Source: an uncultured Rhodobacter sp. (GTDB taxonomy: Bacteria > Pseudomonadota > Alphaproteobacteria > Rhodobacterales > Rhodobacteraceae). From it: 16,592 nt of DNA. Each line of letters starts with the position of its first letter. Position 1 is the first letter of the stretch. The stretch spans positions 1 to 16,592 of the forward strand of contig CALGTJ010000492.1 of assembly GCA_937901435.1 (NCBI GenBank). The letters run 5' to 3'. Below are positions 8,311 through 16,574 of this stretch, one piece after another. The notes below the pieces were generated by a model. That model made no database searches. It was given only the letters and a program-made list of their open reading frames with translations, and was not told the origin of the DNA. The translations under genes were made by a program, and so were the position numbers.

Positions 8311-9003
8311 TTAAGCCTCAAAATCAGCCCATGTCATCGTCGCTTTATTGCCCGCGTGACCGTGATAATAGGACAAACCGGTCGAGGTCGGTAAACCGGC
8401 CCATATTTTGGCAAGGTTTTTCATAAATTTATGACGCCCGATATCCCCTTTTTGTGCCGCATCCAATCCAGCATCTGCCAACAGAGAATCGGCCAGCAGG
8501 TCTTGAGTGGCGGGCGAGAACTGTGTTTTTGGGTCGATGTCCAGTCGTTTGACCAGAGCCCGCAGAGTCTTGGGAATGAATTGATAGCGCCCGATGGCGT
8601 GGGGCTGGCCCGGCGTCGCGTCGATCCAGTCGTAGATTTCGGCTATGGTCATCGCTGTAGGCACCTTGGCAGGACGAACCTTGGCCCCGTATTGGACCGC
8701 ATCATAGTCTTTGGATCCGGCCTCTGCCCTCGCTATAAGCTGGCGAATTCTCACAACATGCGACTCTTTTCCGGACCGGAACGGCACCAAGGCCGGTCGC
8801 CGCCCGGCAAGGGGCGCAAAAAAGCCAAGACGGTTCTGCCCAATGAACAAACTGCCGTTTCCCGGCGTTACAGGCGCATCATTCGAAGGTTGCAAGGCGA
8901 ACATCGGTTTGCGATCCGCAGGCAGTGACGCTTGCTGAAACAACGAGGCGGTTTGCGCAAGGGCAGCGCAGGGCAGCAAGAGCAGACAAACCGCCCATAT
9001 CAA
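8311..9003 (-). CDS. Secreted lysozyme-like (GH104-type) peptidoglycan hydrolase
   Basis: This 230-residue protein has an N-terminal hydrophobic signal peptide (cleavage likely after ALA, residues 14-16) and a C-terminal lysozyme-like domain from about residue 82. The domain order matches phage lambda endolysin R: a catalytic-type Glu in ARAEAGS (Glu94), GRYQ at 138-141, FSPATQD at 162-168, GDIGRHK near 186 and IWAGLP at 200-205. It probably cuts glycan strands of peptidoglycan in the periplasm. Residues 20-80 look like an unstructured linker. The start is uncertain. Codon 9003 is TTG with no ribosome binding site at the right distance, whereas AAGGAG (9032-9037) lies 10 bases before an in-frame CTG at 9021, which would add six residues. 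The gene is convergent with the permease and has no operon partner. The domain fold is fairly sure, but the exact activity is inferred. Confidence 0.8.
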   Translation of the reverse strand: MIWAVCLLLLPCAALAQTASLFQQASLPADRKPMFALQPSNDAPVTPGNGSLFIGQNRLGFFAPLAGRRPALVPFRSGKESHVVRIRQLIARAEAGSKDYDAVQYGAKVRPAKVPTAMTIAEIYDWIDATPGQPHAIGRYQFIPKTLRALVKRLDIDPKTQFSPATQDLLADSLLADAGLDAAQKGDIGRHKFMKNLAKIWAGLPTSTGLSYYHGHAGNKATMTWADFEA

Positions 9004-9321
9004 ATTCAGGTTCCAAATCAGGCGTCAGAATCTCCTTGTTCAAATAACAAGGCAAGCTATGACGCAGACTGGTTGATAAATGCTTTCAACGCGCAAAGTT
9101 CATCATGCGCCGCCAGAAAAGGGCCAGTTTATGCAGGGGCGATTCGGCGTCCAAAGCGCAATCGACAGGACGTGAGGATCAGCACGCCCAGCACCTTGTC
9201 TAACGGCCAGCCAACAAGAAAAAAACATGATTTCAATCACCTGGACCATCGCACTGTAAAGGTTGGGCAACGTCAGTTGACGATAGGCGAGGATAGGAAA
9301 AGGGTCTTAACGGGATGCTTG

Positions 9322-9352
9322 CCATTGCTGTGCCAATCCGGGACAGCAATGG
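9322..9352. repeat. Perfect 10-bp inverted repeat
   Basis: CCATTGCTGT at 9322-9331 is the exact reverse complement of ACAGCAATGG at 9343-9352, with an 11-base loop. On the plus strand a T-rich stretch (TTATTTT, 9357-9363) follows a few bases later, so a weak plus-strand terminator is possible. No plus-strand gene ends just before it. Confidence 0.65.
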
Positions 9353-9420
9353 GCGTTATTTTGCCGCGCAGGCTTTTCACGGGCACGCAAATCGGCGTTG
9401 CTGCACGGGGCCGAACGGCT

Positions 9421-9453
9421 GCGGGATGTCCTGTTGAGGCAGGACGATCCCGC
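9421..9453 (-). terminator. Strong hairpin downstream of the dehydrogenase operon
   Basis: The arms 9421-9433 and 9440-9453 form a 13-bp stem with a single bulged base (9446) and a 6-base loop. The structure begins 7 bases after the original stop codon of the alcohol dehydrogenase gene (9460-9462) on the minus strand, the expected place for a terminator. No clear U-tract follows in that direction, so it may instead be a 3' stabilising stem. The structure is certain and the function is inferred. Confidence 0.5.
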
Positions 9454-9459
9454 GTGTCG

Positions 9460-10441
9460 TTACGGATGCAAGACGATCTTGGGGGCCATCACCCGCCCGC
9501 CCAGCAGATCGACAAAGGCCTGCCCCCCTCGCTCAACGCACGCGCCTCGGTCCAGTCCAGCGCGCCAAGCCTGCCGTCAAACATCGCCTGCGCTGTCTCG
9601 CGGAAATCCTGCATCGTGTAGACATAGCTGCCGAAAAACGTGATCTCTTGCAGGGTCATTCGCCGGATATCCAGACCATCCTCTGAATCGCCCAGCCCTA
9701 TATGACAGATCGCCCCGCCAGGACGCACCGCGCGGCAAGCGGCCTCTCGGGTGGCGCGATAGCCGACGGCATCGACGATCAGGTCATAGTCATTTGCAGG
9801 CACATCTTCGGGCGAAATGGTCGGAAATCCTGTCTTTTTCCTCACATAGGCGGCGCGCTCTGCATTGGGTTCCACAATCGTGATATCGCGCGTGCCAAAC
9901 GCACGCAGCGACAGGGCAGAGCCGACCCCGATCGCACCCCCACCGATCACCTGCGCGCGCACGTCCGGCAAATCGTTGAACAGCACCTGTTCACAGAGCT
10001 TCACGCCATGCCAGCACACCGCAAGCGGTTCGGCCAAGGCAGCCTTGTCCAACGGCACATCGTCAGGCACCTCGACCAGATTGGCGCTTGGCATGGTCAG
10101 CAATTCGGCAAACCCGCCCTCGCGTGGGGGGATAGAAATCAACTGGCGCGTCGGACACAGGTTGGTGCGCCCCTCTAGACAAGCACGGCACATACCGCAG
10201 GTCACGACCGGGTTCACTGTGACCCGCTTGCCCGTCAACGGCCCCTCAATGACCAGCCCGGCCACCTCATGCCCAAGAATAAGCGGCGCAAAGCGGCGTT
10301 CGTCATGGCCAAGATAGGCGTGCATATCAGAGCCGCAGATGCCCACCGCCTCGACCCGGATCAGATTGTCGCCCTTGGTCGGCACAGGATCGGGCATTTC
10401 CCTGAATTCCAGTGTCTCAAGAGCCGTATAAACCAGTGCCT

Positions 10442-10445
<4 letters not shown>
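9460..10445 (-). pseudogene. Zinc-dependent alcohol dehydrogenase, frameshifted near the 3' end
   Basis: This is a medium-chain dehydrogenase/reductase of the sorbitol/threonine-dehydrogenase type. Catalytic zinc ligands are visible (GICGSD with Cys37, GHE with His59 and Glu60), as are the structural zinc cysteines 83, 86, 89 and 97. The nucleotide-binding GGGAIGVG is at 168-175 with Glu192 after strand two, which suggests NAD rather than NADP. The uninterrupted frame ends early at 9489, giving an anomalous tail. Adding one base to the six-C run at 9523-9528 restores a normal ending (EGGQAFVDLLGGRVMAPKIVLHP) and a stop at 9460-9462, for about 328 residues. This is either a real frameshift or a homopolymer sequencing error. 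Its ATG overlaps the stop of the upstream HisD-like gene (ATGA), so the two formed an operon. Loss of only about the last 20 residues might leave some activity. Confidence 0.8.
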
Positions 10446-11387
<942 letters not shown>

Positions 11388-11574
11388 GGCTACACTTAAG
11401 GCGGACCGGGAAACAGCTTTCGAAGAACCGGAAACTGCCGTCGGACATTAAGCTTTTGAGCGCGCCCAAGGCCACAAATCTCAGCATGGCGAATCCTTTG
11501 CAGCGCGATGCCATAAAATTGACAGTCTGCTTGCGCAGTGTCACCGTGACGCGCGCAACAAGAGGCCCAATCAG
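11388..11574 (+). promoter_or_regulatory. Upstream region of the GRDB-like gene with inverted repeats
   Basis: TTGACA at 11519-11524 resembles a -35 box but no convincing -10 box stands 17 bases downstream. An inverted repeat spans 11520-11543 (TGACA-GT-CTGC and GCAG-TGTCA, with a two-base bulge). Next to it is the 9-bp palindrome TCACCGTGA (11541-11549). AGAGG at 11561-11565 is the ribosome binding site for the ATG at 11575. The palindromes could be operators; this is inference only. Confidence 0.3.
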
Positions 11575-12474
11575 ATGTCAGATTCCACAGCACCGCTGCC
11601 TTACATGACGCGCACGCGGGCCTATTACCTTGCCCTTGGCTATGACAACCCGTTTCAATGGGCGCATTTTGACGAGGTGCCGTTTACGCCCCTGTCAAAG
11701 CCTCTGGATCAGTGCCGCGTGGCGGTTGTGACCACGGCGGCCCCCTATCAGGCGGACAAGGGCGATCAGGGACCGGGCGCGCCCTACAATGCGGATGCCA
11801 AGTTTTACGAGGTCTACGCCCTGCCCGCCGATCCGCCACCTGATCTGCGCATCTCGCATATCGCCATTGATCGCGCCCATGCGACCGCCGAGGACAGCGG
11901 CAGCTACCTGCCCCTGCGCGCGCTGGCCGCTGCGGCGCAGCAGGGCCGCATTGCACAGGCCGCCCCACGTGTCTTTGGCTTGCCGACCAACCGCTCTGTC
12001 TCGACCACCCTGCGCGACGCCGGCGTGCTGGCGGATTTATGCAAAGAGGATGCTATCGACGCCGTGATCCTTGTGCCCAATTGCCCGGTCTGCCACCAAT
12101 CGGTGTCCATCACCTCGCGCGTGTTGGAAGAACAGGGCATTGCCACCGTCATCATGGGATGCGCGCGCGATATCGTTGAAAACGTCGGTGTGGCACGTTT
12201 TGTGTTCAGCGATTTTCCCTTGGGCAATAGCGCAGGCAGGCCGAATGACCCCTTGTCGCAACGCCAAACCCTTGATCTGGCTTTGGATCTGCTTGCAGAG
12301 GCAAACGCGCCACGCACGACGCAGGTCTCTGCGTTGGCTTGGACGGGAGCTGCGGACTGGAAGAAAGATTATTCCAACCCTGATCTGCTAAGTGCGGAGG
12401 AACTGGCAGAACGCCGCGCCGCCTTTGATCGGGGTAAAGAGGCCGCCAAACGCCTGCGCGAGCAGCAGGGGTGA
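11575..12474 (+). CDS. Glycine/sarcosine/betaine reductase component B-like protein (GRDB family, no selenocysteine)
   Basis: This 299-residue protein resembles the GRDB/PrdB-type family, whose clostridial members are selenoproteins of amino-acid reductases. Such homologues in aerobic proteobacteria are common and functionally unassigned. A CPVC motif at 170-173, after a hydrophobic strand (DAVILVPN), stands where thiol chemistry would be expected. The family-like stretch RVFGLPTNRSVSTTLRDAG (132-150) and the SDFPLGNSAGRPND segment (212-225) are visible. There is no signal peptide or membrane segment, so it is likely cytoplasmic. There is no in-frame UGA inside the gene, so it is not a selenoprotein. 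AGAGG lies 9 bases before the ATG. Its end overlaps the start of the next glycosyltransferase (GTGA), so the two are probably translationally coupled. The exact reaction is unknown. Confidence 0.75.
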   Translation: MSDSTAPLPYMTRTRAYYLALGYDNPFQWAHFDEVPFTPLSKPLDQCRVAVVTTAAPYQADKGDQGPGAPYNADAKFYEVYALPADPPPDLRISHIAIDRAHATAEDSGSYLPLRALAAAAQQGRIAQAAPRVFGLPTNRSVSTTLRDAGVLADLCKEDAIDAVILVPNCPVCHQSVSITSRVLEEQGIATVIMGCARDIVENVGVARFVFSDFPLGNSAGRPNDPLSQRQTLDLALDLLAEANAPRTTQVSALAWTGAADWKKDYSNPDLLSAEELAERRAAFDRGKEAAKRLREQQG

Positions 12475-13448
12475 CAGCGGACCCCATATGCGACGCCGTG
12501 GTCATAGGGCGTAATGAGGGCGCGCGGTTACAGGCTTGTCTTGCCTCGCTGCAAGGTAGGGTGCGGCGGGTGATCTATGTGGATTCCGGCTCTACCGATG
12601 GCAGTATGGCGCTGGCCCAAACCATGGGCGCGACGGCGATTGCGCTGGACCTGTCCCTGCCCTTTACCGCCGGGCGCGCGCGCAACACGGGCCTTGCCGC
12701 TTTGGCAGACGACCCGCCAGAGTTCGTGCAATTCATCGATGGCGATTGCGCCCTGCGCGATGATTGGGTGACACAGGCGGTCGCATTTTTACAGCACACC
12801 CCAAAAGCCGCTGTCGCCTGTGGGCGCCGCCGCGAACGCTGTCCCGAGGCCAGCCTCTACAACAGGCTGTGTGATGACGAGTGGGACACGCCCTTGGGCA
12901 AAGCGCGGGCCTGTGGCGGGGATGCCTTGATACGGTATAAAGCGCTGATCGAGGCAAAGGGATACCGCAACGATCTGATCGCGGGCGAAGAGCCAGAGCT
13001 TTGCGTGCGGCTGCGACAGGCGGGCTGGACGATCTGGCGGCTGGACGACGAAATGACGTGGCACGACGCCGCGATCACCCGATTTGCGCAATGGTTTAAG
13101 CGTGCGCGCCGTGCAGGTCACGCCTTTGCCGAAGGGGCTGCCCTGCATGGTGCCCCCCCAGAGTGTCATTGGGTCACGGAAACGAGACGCGCGATGATCT
13201 GGGGAGGTTTCCTTCCCCTGTTCATCCTCCTCGGCAGCGTCCTGATCGATCCGGCCGTTGTCCTTTTACTGGCCATCTACCCGGCACAGGTCATTCGCCT
13301 TGCCCTGAAGGACCAAAACAACGGACTCTGGCCCTGGCAGAAAGCGTTCTTTTTGACGCTTTCGAAACTGCCAGAGGCCTTTGGCATTTTAGACTTCAAA
13401 CGCGGTCAACTGACAAAGCGACGATCGCCGATCATCGAATATAAGTGA
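12471..13448 (+). CDS. Family 2 glycosyltransferase, membrane-anchored
   Basis: This 325-residue inverting GT-A glycosyltransferase transfers a sugar from a nucleotide donor, probably in exopolysaccharide or lipid-linked glycan assembly. The N-terminal motif VVIGRNEGARL (10-20), DSGSTDGS (38-45), the metal-binding DGDC (90-93), a GGD motif (149-151) and an EEPELCVRLRQAGW acceptor-site segment (173-186) are all in the expected order. Residues about 243-278 form one or two membrane segments near the C-terminus, suggesting attachment to the inner face of the cytoplasmic membrane. The start is GTG, overlapping the stop of the GRDB-like gene by 4 bases, with only a weak ribosome binding site, which fits translational coupling. 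It converges with the WecG-type gene and overlaps it by 17 bases. The sugar and acceptor cannot be told from sequence. Confidence 0.87.
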   Translation: MTADPICDAVVIGRNEGARLQACLASLQGRVRRVIYVDSGSTDGSMALAQTMGATAIALDLSLPFTAGRARNTGLAALADDPPEFVQFIDGDCALRDDWVTQAVAFLQHTPKAAVACGRRRERCPEASLYNRLCDDEWDTPLGKARACGGDALIRYKALIEAKGYRNDLIAGEEPELCVRLRQAGWTIWRLDDEMTWHDAAITRFAQWFKRARRAGHAFAEGAALHGAPPECHWVTETRRAMIWGGFLPLFILLGSVLIDPAVVLLLAIYPAQVIRLALKDQNNGLWPWQKAFFLTLSKLPEAFGILDFKRGQLTKRRSPIIEYK

Positions 13449-14217
13449 CGTCTGCCTCTGCCTCTTCCTGCATCCGCACGCGCAGCGCCGAGACGACCAG
13501 CCCCGGCAACACCGCAAAACAGCGGGCATAGCGTGGCACCATGCGGGCGGGACTGGACATCGCACGCCAGAGCCATTCCAAGGCAAGATCGCGCATCCAG
13601 CGCGGCGCGCGGGTCTGGTGCCCCGCGATAAAGTCCAGACCTGCCCCGATAGAGATAAAACCCACATCCGGGGCAATCTCGCGGGCGCGGGCGGCAAAGA
13701 TCTCTTGCTTGGGTGCGCCCAGCGCCAACAGGCATAACCGCGCGCTGCTGGCCTGAAGATTAGCAAGAATCCAATCAGCCTCTGGTCCCATGGGATCAAA
13801 TCCACGCGATGGCGACAGGCGCAATGAGATCGCCAGACCCGCTACAGTCTCTTCCAATGACCGCGCCGAACGGTGCAACACCTCCTCCGTGCTGCCGATC
13901 AGCGCGACACTTGCGCCTGTGTCTCGGGCCACTGCGCAAAGCGGCTCTACCATGTCAGACCCCGGCGCAAGGGAAACGTCTTTCCGCGCCAGCCGGGACA
14001 GCCAGACAATCGGTTGCCCATCTGCAACAACCATGTCGTGACGCGCATAAGCCGCAGCAAAATCCTGTGACGCCGCAATTTTGACAAGATGATCGAGGTT
14101 AAGGGTTGCAACCGCGAACCCCTGAGCCGCTTCCAACTTTTGCCGAACCTGAAACAACAAAGCGTCACGCCCTGATACATTTACCGCTATGCGGTGTCGT
14201 CCGATAGAAAATTCCAT
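13432..14217 (-). CDS. WecG/TagA/CpsF family glycosyltransferase (GT26)
   Basis: This is a 261-residue member of the GT26 family, which adds N-acetylmannosamine(uronate) or similar sugars to a lipid-linked intermediate in polysaccharide synthesis. Visible signatures are TLNLDHLV (38-45), VVADGQPIVWLSRL with the likely catalytic Asp66 (63-76), GAPKQE (167-172) and the long C-terminal block GAGLDFIAG...RAPRWMRDLALEWLWR (191-218). The length is typical. I chose the ATG at 14217, seven or so bases after a G-run (GGGGGG), because the homologous part begins there. The frame stays open to a GTG at 14286, but the extra 23 residues do not look like the family. It is read divergently from the polymerase-like gene and convergently with the GT2 gene. 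A role in the same glycan pathway is inferred from position. Confidence 0.88.
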   Translation of the reverse strand: MEFSIGRHRIAVNVSGRDALLFQVRQKLEAAQGFAVATLNLDHLVKIAASQDFAAAYARHDMVVADGQPIVWLSRLARKDVSLAPGSDMVEPLCAVARDTGASVALIGSTEEVLHRSARSLEETVAGLAISLRLSPSRGFDPMGPEADWILANLQASSARLCLLALGAPKQEIFAARAREIAPDVGFISIGAGLDFIAGHQTRAPRWMRDLALEWLWRAMSSPARMVPRYARCFAVLPGLVVSALRVRMQEEAEADVTYIR

Positions 14218-14281
14218 TGTTATACCCCCCAATTTTCCCTGCGAAGAATCTTGGGGGACATCCCTAGATTTCGCAGTGAAA

Positions 14282-14300
14282 CTCACAGTTCCCCTGTGAG
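14282..14300. promoter_or_regulatory. 7-bp inverted repeat in the divergent promoter region
   Basis: CTCACAG (14282-14288) and CTGTGAG (14294-14300) flank a 5-base centre, in the space between the divergent WecG-type and polymerase-like genes. This could be an operator for either gene or part of the WecG leader. A loose promoter-like pair, TTGTCA then TACGGT 17 bases on (about 14331-14359), points towards the polymerase-like gene but is weak. A further 5-bp repeat, TTAAC/GTTAA, sits at 14377-14391. Confidence 0.35.
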
Positions 14301-14400
14301 GAACGGAGGCTGTTGGGCGTGTTAATGCTTGTCAATTAAGATCAGGCAAACTACGGTTTCGGCCCGTTTTTACAACTTAACAGAGAGTTAACGTTTACGA

Positions 14401-15879
14401 ATGCCGAACATTATTGCATATATGGCTTTATTGTCTTGGCCCTTCGTCTGCTACGCGCTTTTCAAAAAGTTGCGGATCGAAAAGGCGATCATCTGGTCCA
14501 TTCTGGGCGGCTATCTGATCCTGCCTCCGGTTGCGAATTTCAACCTGCCGCTCTTTCCTTCTATGGATAAAATGAGCATTCCCAACATCAGCGCCTTCCT
14601 GATCTGCCTTTATGGAATCACCCGCTGGCGCAGCCTTTTTCCCGAAAGCCGCATCGCCAACCTTCTGATCCTGATTTTTGTCCTTGGCGCGATCCCGACA
14701 GTCCTGACCAATCTGGAACCGACGCGCTTTTTCGTGCTGCCCAACAGCACGCCAATTGTCTATCCATCCTGGCAACTGCCCGGCCTCAGCGTGCGGGACG
14801 TGATGTCGGCCCTGACGCTACAGGCGATTATCCTGATGCCCTTCCTGCTGGGGCGCAAATATCTGGCAACAGAAACCGCAATCCGCAGCCTGCTGGCCGC
14901 CTTGATGGGCGGGATTTTGGCCTATTCAGTGCTTTGCATCTTCGAGGCGCGCTTTAGCCCGCAATTGAACATCATGATCTACGGGTTCTTTCAGCATGAT
15001 TTCTCGCAGACCTTCCGCGGCAATGGATATCGCCCCTTTGTGTTTCTGGAACACGGTCTGTGGCTGGCGCTGCTGGTCCTGACAGCACTTTTGGCCACTG
15101 CCGCCCTGACACGCACGGCCGATGTGAACCAGCGCACCAAGTACGGCGTCGCAACCATTTACATCTTTGTCGTTCTGTCGATCTGCAAAAGCCTGGCCAT
15201 TTTTGCCTATGGTCTGGTCTTTGTGCCGCTGGTCTTTCTGGCCAGCCCGCGCACCTTGGTCAAACTCGCCCTTTGCCTTGCGCTGATCGCGACCGTCTAT
15301 CCGCTTTTGCGTGGGCTCGGGTTGATCCCGATGGACGACATTCTGGCGCTGGCCAACAAGATCAATCCAGACCGCGCCGCCTCGCTGGCCTATCGGTTTA
15401 CGAACGAAACCGCGCTTTTGGACCGCGCCACCGACAAGTCTTTGCTGGGCTGGGGCGGTTGGGGGCGCAATCTGATCCATGATGGCGAAACCGGAGAGCT
15501 GATCACAATTCCCGACGGGCGCTGGATCATCGCCTTTGGCACCTATGGCTGGCTTGGCTATATCTCTGAATTCGGCCTGCTGGCTTTGCCGATCTTCCTG
15601 CTGGGCGCAGAGACGTTCCGCCGCAAGGGCGAAGATATCGGTCTTTATGCGGCGGTTCTGGCGCTGATGGTCGGAATCAATATGTTCGATCTGCTCTTGA
15701 ACGCGACCCTGACCCCTTTGACATGGCTGATGAGCGGCGCTGTGCTGGGGCATACCGAAATGCGGCGCACCGCAAGGCTGGCAGCAGAGGCCGCAGACCG
15801 CCAGATTGGCAGTGGTCGGTCCAACCGCCCGGTAATGGGGACATATGCGCCGCCGCAAGGTCCGCGCACCGTCATGTGA
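14401..15879 (+). CDS. O-antigen ligase/polymerase-like polytopic membrane protein
   Basis: This 492-residue inner-membrane protein has about ten to twelve hydrophobic segments. A large hydrophilic region between about residues 310 and 375 contains DRATDKSLLGWGGWGRN (near 340-356), the kind of periplasmic loop seen in Wzy/WaaL-type proteins that polymerise or ligate lipid-linked glycans. The C-terminal tail (about 455-492) is cytoplasmic-like and low in complexity. There is no clear ribosome binding site before ATG 14401, and a second in-frame ATG at 14422 has none either, so the start is tentative. It is divergent from the WecG-type glycosyltransferase and followed by 356 non-coding bases. 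The family assignment rests on topology and the loop motif rather than on a catalytic signature. Confidence 0.72.
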   Translation: MPNIIAYMALLSWPFVCYALFKKLRIEKAIIWSILGGYLILPPVANFNLPLFPSMDKMSIPNISAFLICLYGITRWRSLFPESRIANLLILIFVLGAIPTVLTNLEPTRFFVLPNSTPIVYPSWQLPGLSVRDVMSALTLQAIILMPFLLGRKYLATETAIRSLLAALMGGILAYSVLCIFEARFSPQLNIMIYGFFQHDFSQTFRGNGYRPFVFLEHGLWLALLVLTALLATAALTRTADVNQRTKYGVATIYIFVVLSICKSLAIFAYGLVFVPLVFLASPRTLVKLALCLALIATVYPLLRGLGLIPMDDILALANKINPDRAASLAYRFTNETALLDRATDKSLLGWGGWGRNLIHDGETGELITIPDGRWIIAFGTYGWLGYISEFGLLALPIFLLGAETFRRKGEDIGLYAAVLALMVGINMFDLLLNATLTPLTWLMSGAVLGHTEMRRTARLAAEAADRQIGSGRSNRPVMGTYAPPQGPRTVM

Positions 15880-16235
15880 CGGGTCGGTCCATCTTTTGCA
15901 CCACCACGTTTTGTAAGCGGTTGATTCTTTGTTGGAACTCGGATTTTTGGTTAAATCTCACCCCTAGGTTGCATTCACAGAAATCAGAGACCGTCGGCAA
16001 AAACAGGCTTATTTCGAGAGCAGGCACGATCCACGGACCTACTGCGTTTTGATGCACAGGGCGAAACGACCACAATCTTGCCTTATTCCGTATAACATTT
16101 TGCTATTGCTTTCTTTAATGCCATTTTCTCAATTTCCACGCCCGCCTGCCGATAGGCGAAATGGTTCAATTTCCGTAAATTGGCCTAACGCTGCGCTCTA
16201 TGAGCCGCGACACCTAAAAAGGGCTGAGCAACACC
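15880..16235. other. 356-base intergenic region upstream of the polyketide synthase
   Basis: This stretch is clearly more AT-rich than the genes around it, which is usual for a promoter region. I see no gene and no strong terminator after the polymerase-like gene. Minor structures are a 9-base direct repeat TCAATTTCC at 16129-16137 and 16166-16174, and a 5-bp inverted repeat CGCCT/AGGCG (16143-16158) between the two copies. They could be regulatory for the downstream gene; this is speculative. Confidence 0.35.
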
Positions 16236-16574
16236 GTGACGACTACCGGGCAAACACCGCTTCGCAACGACGACATCGCTATTGTAGGGATGGCCGTGCA
16301 TGTGCCCGGTGCCACCTCGCTTGACGCCTATTGGGCGAACCTGCGCGACGGCGTCAGCTCTATCCGTCGTCTGGACGAGGCCGCCTTGCTGAACGCGGGC
16401 GAAGCACCTGATCGCATGGCGCGCAGCAATTATGTCCCTGCCGCCGCGACGCTGGACGGGTTTGATATGTTTGACGCGGATTTCTTTGGGTTCAGCCCGA
16501 AAGAGGCCGCCATTCTGGACCCCCAGCACCGCCAGTTCCTAGCCCGGATTATTCATCGAGGCGAGTGTGTGTGA
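16236..16574 (+). pseudogene. Polyketide synthase ketosynthase domain, 5' fragment cut by an insertion-like junction
   Basis: Residues 12-102 match the start of a modular type I polyketide synthase ketosynthase domain: DIAIVGMAVHVPGA (13-26), a YWANLRDGVSSIRRL segment (32-46), FDADFFGFSPKEAAILDPQHRQFL (79-102). The expected continuation after QHRQFL (typically ECxWEA and later the active-site Cys) is absent. Instead ten unrelated residues lead to a stop at 16572-16574. The homology ends at about 16541, where an insertion-sequence-like end begins. The start is GTG with a weak ribosome binding site. Without the catalytic Cys and His residues the fragment cannot be active. The rest of the gene may continue on the far side of the inserted element, outside the window. 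Confidence 0.8.

Larger units (their letters stand above)
9052..9459. other. 408-base spacer without a recognisable gene, containing two strong hairpins
   Basis: No ORF here has recognisable protein features on either strand. The stretch holds a perfect 10-bp inverted repeat (9322-9352), a 13-bp near-perfect one (9421-9453) and a short palindrome, CGTCA-GT-TGACG (9271-9282). It lies downstream of the decayed dehydrogenase operon and upstream of the lysozyme-like gene. It could be a gene remnant, an untranslated region or a small RNA locus. Confidence 0.5.

Noticed and set aside
11575..12474. Selenocysteine in the GRDB-like protein
   Set aside because: There is no in-frame TGA before the natural stop; the motif position carries cysteines (CPVC).
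14926..15858. 310-residue minus-strand frame opposite the polymerase-like gene
   Set aside because: It is rich in Gln, Arg and Cys with no domain, while the plus strand has regular hydrophobic segments, so it is a shadow.
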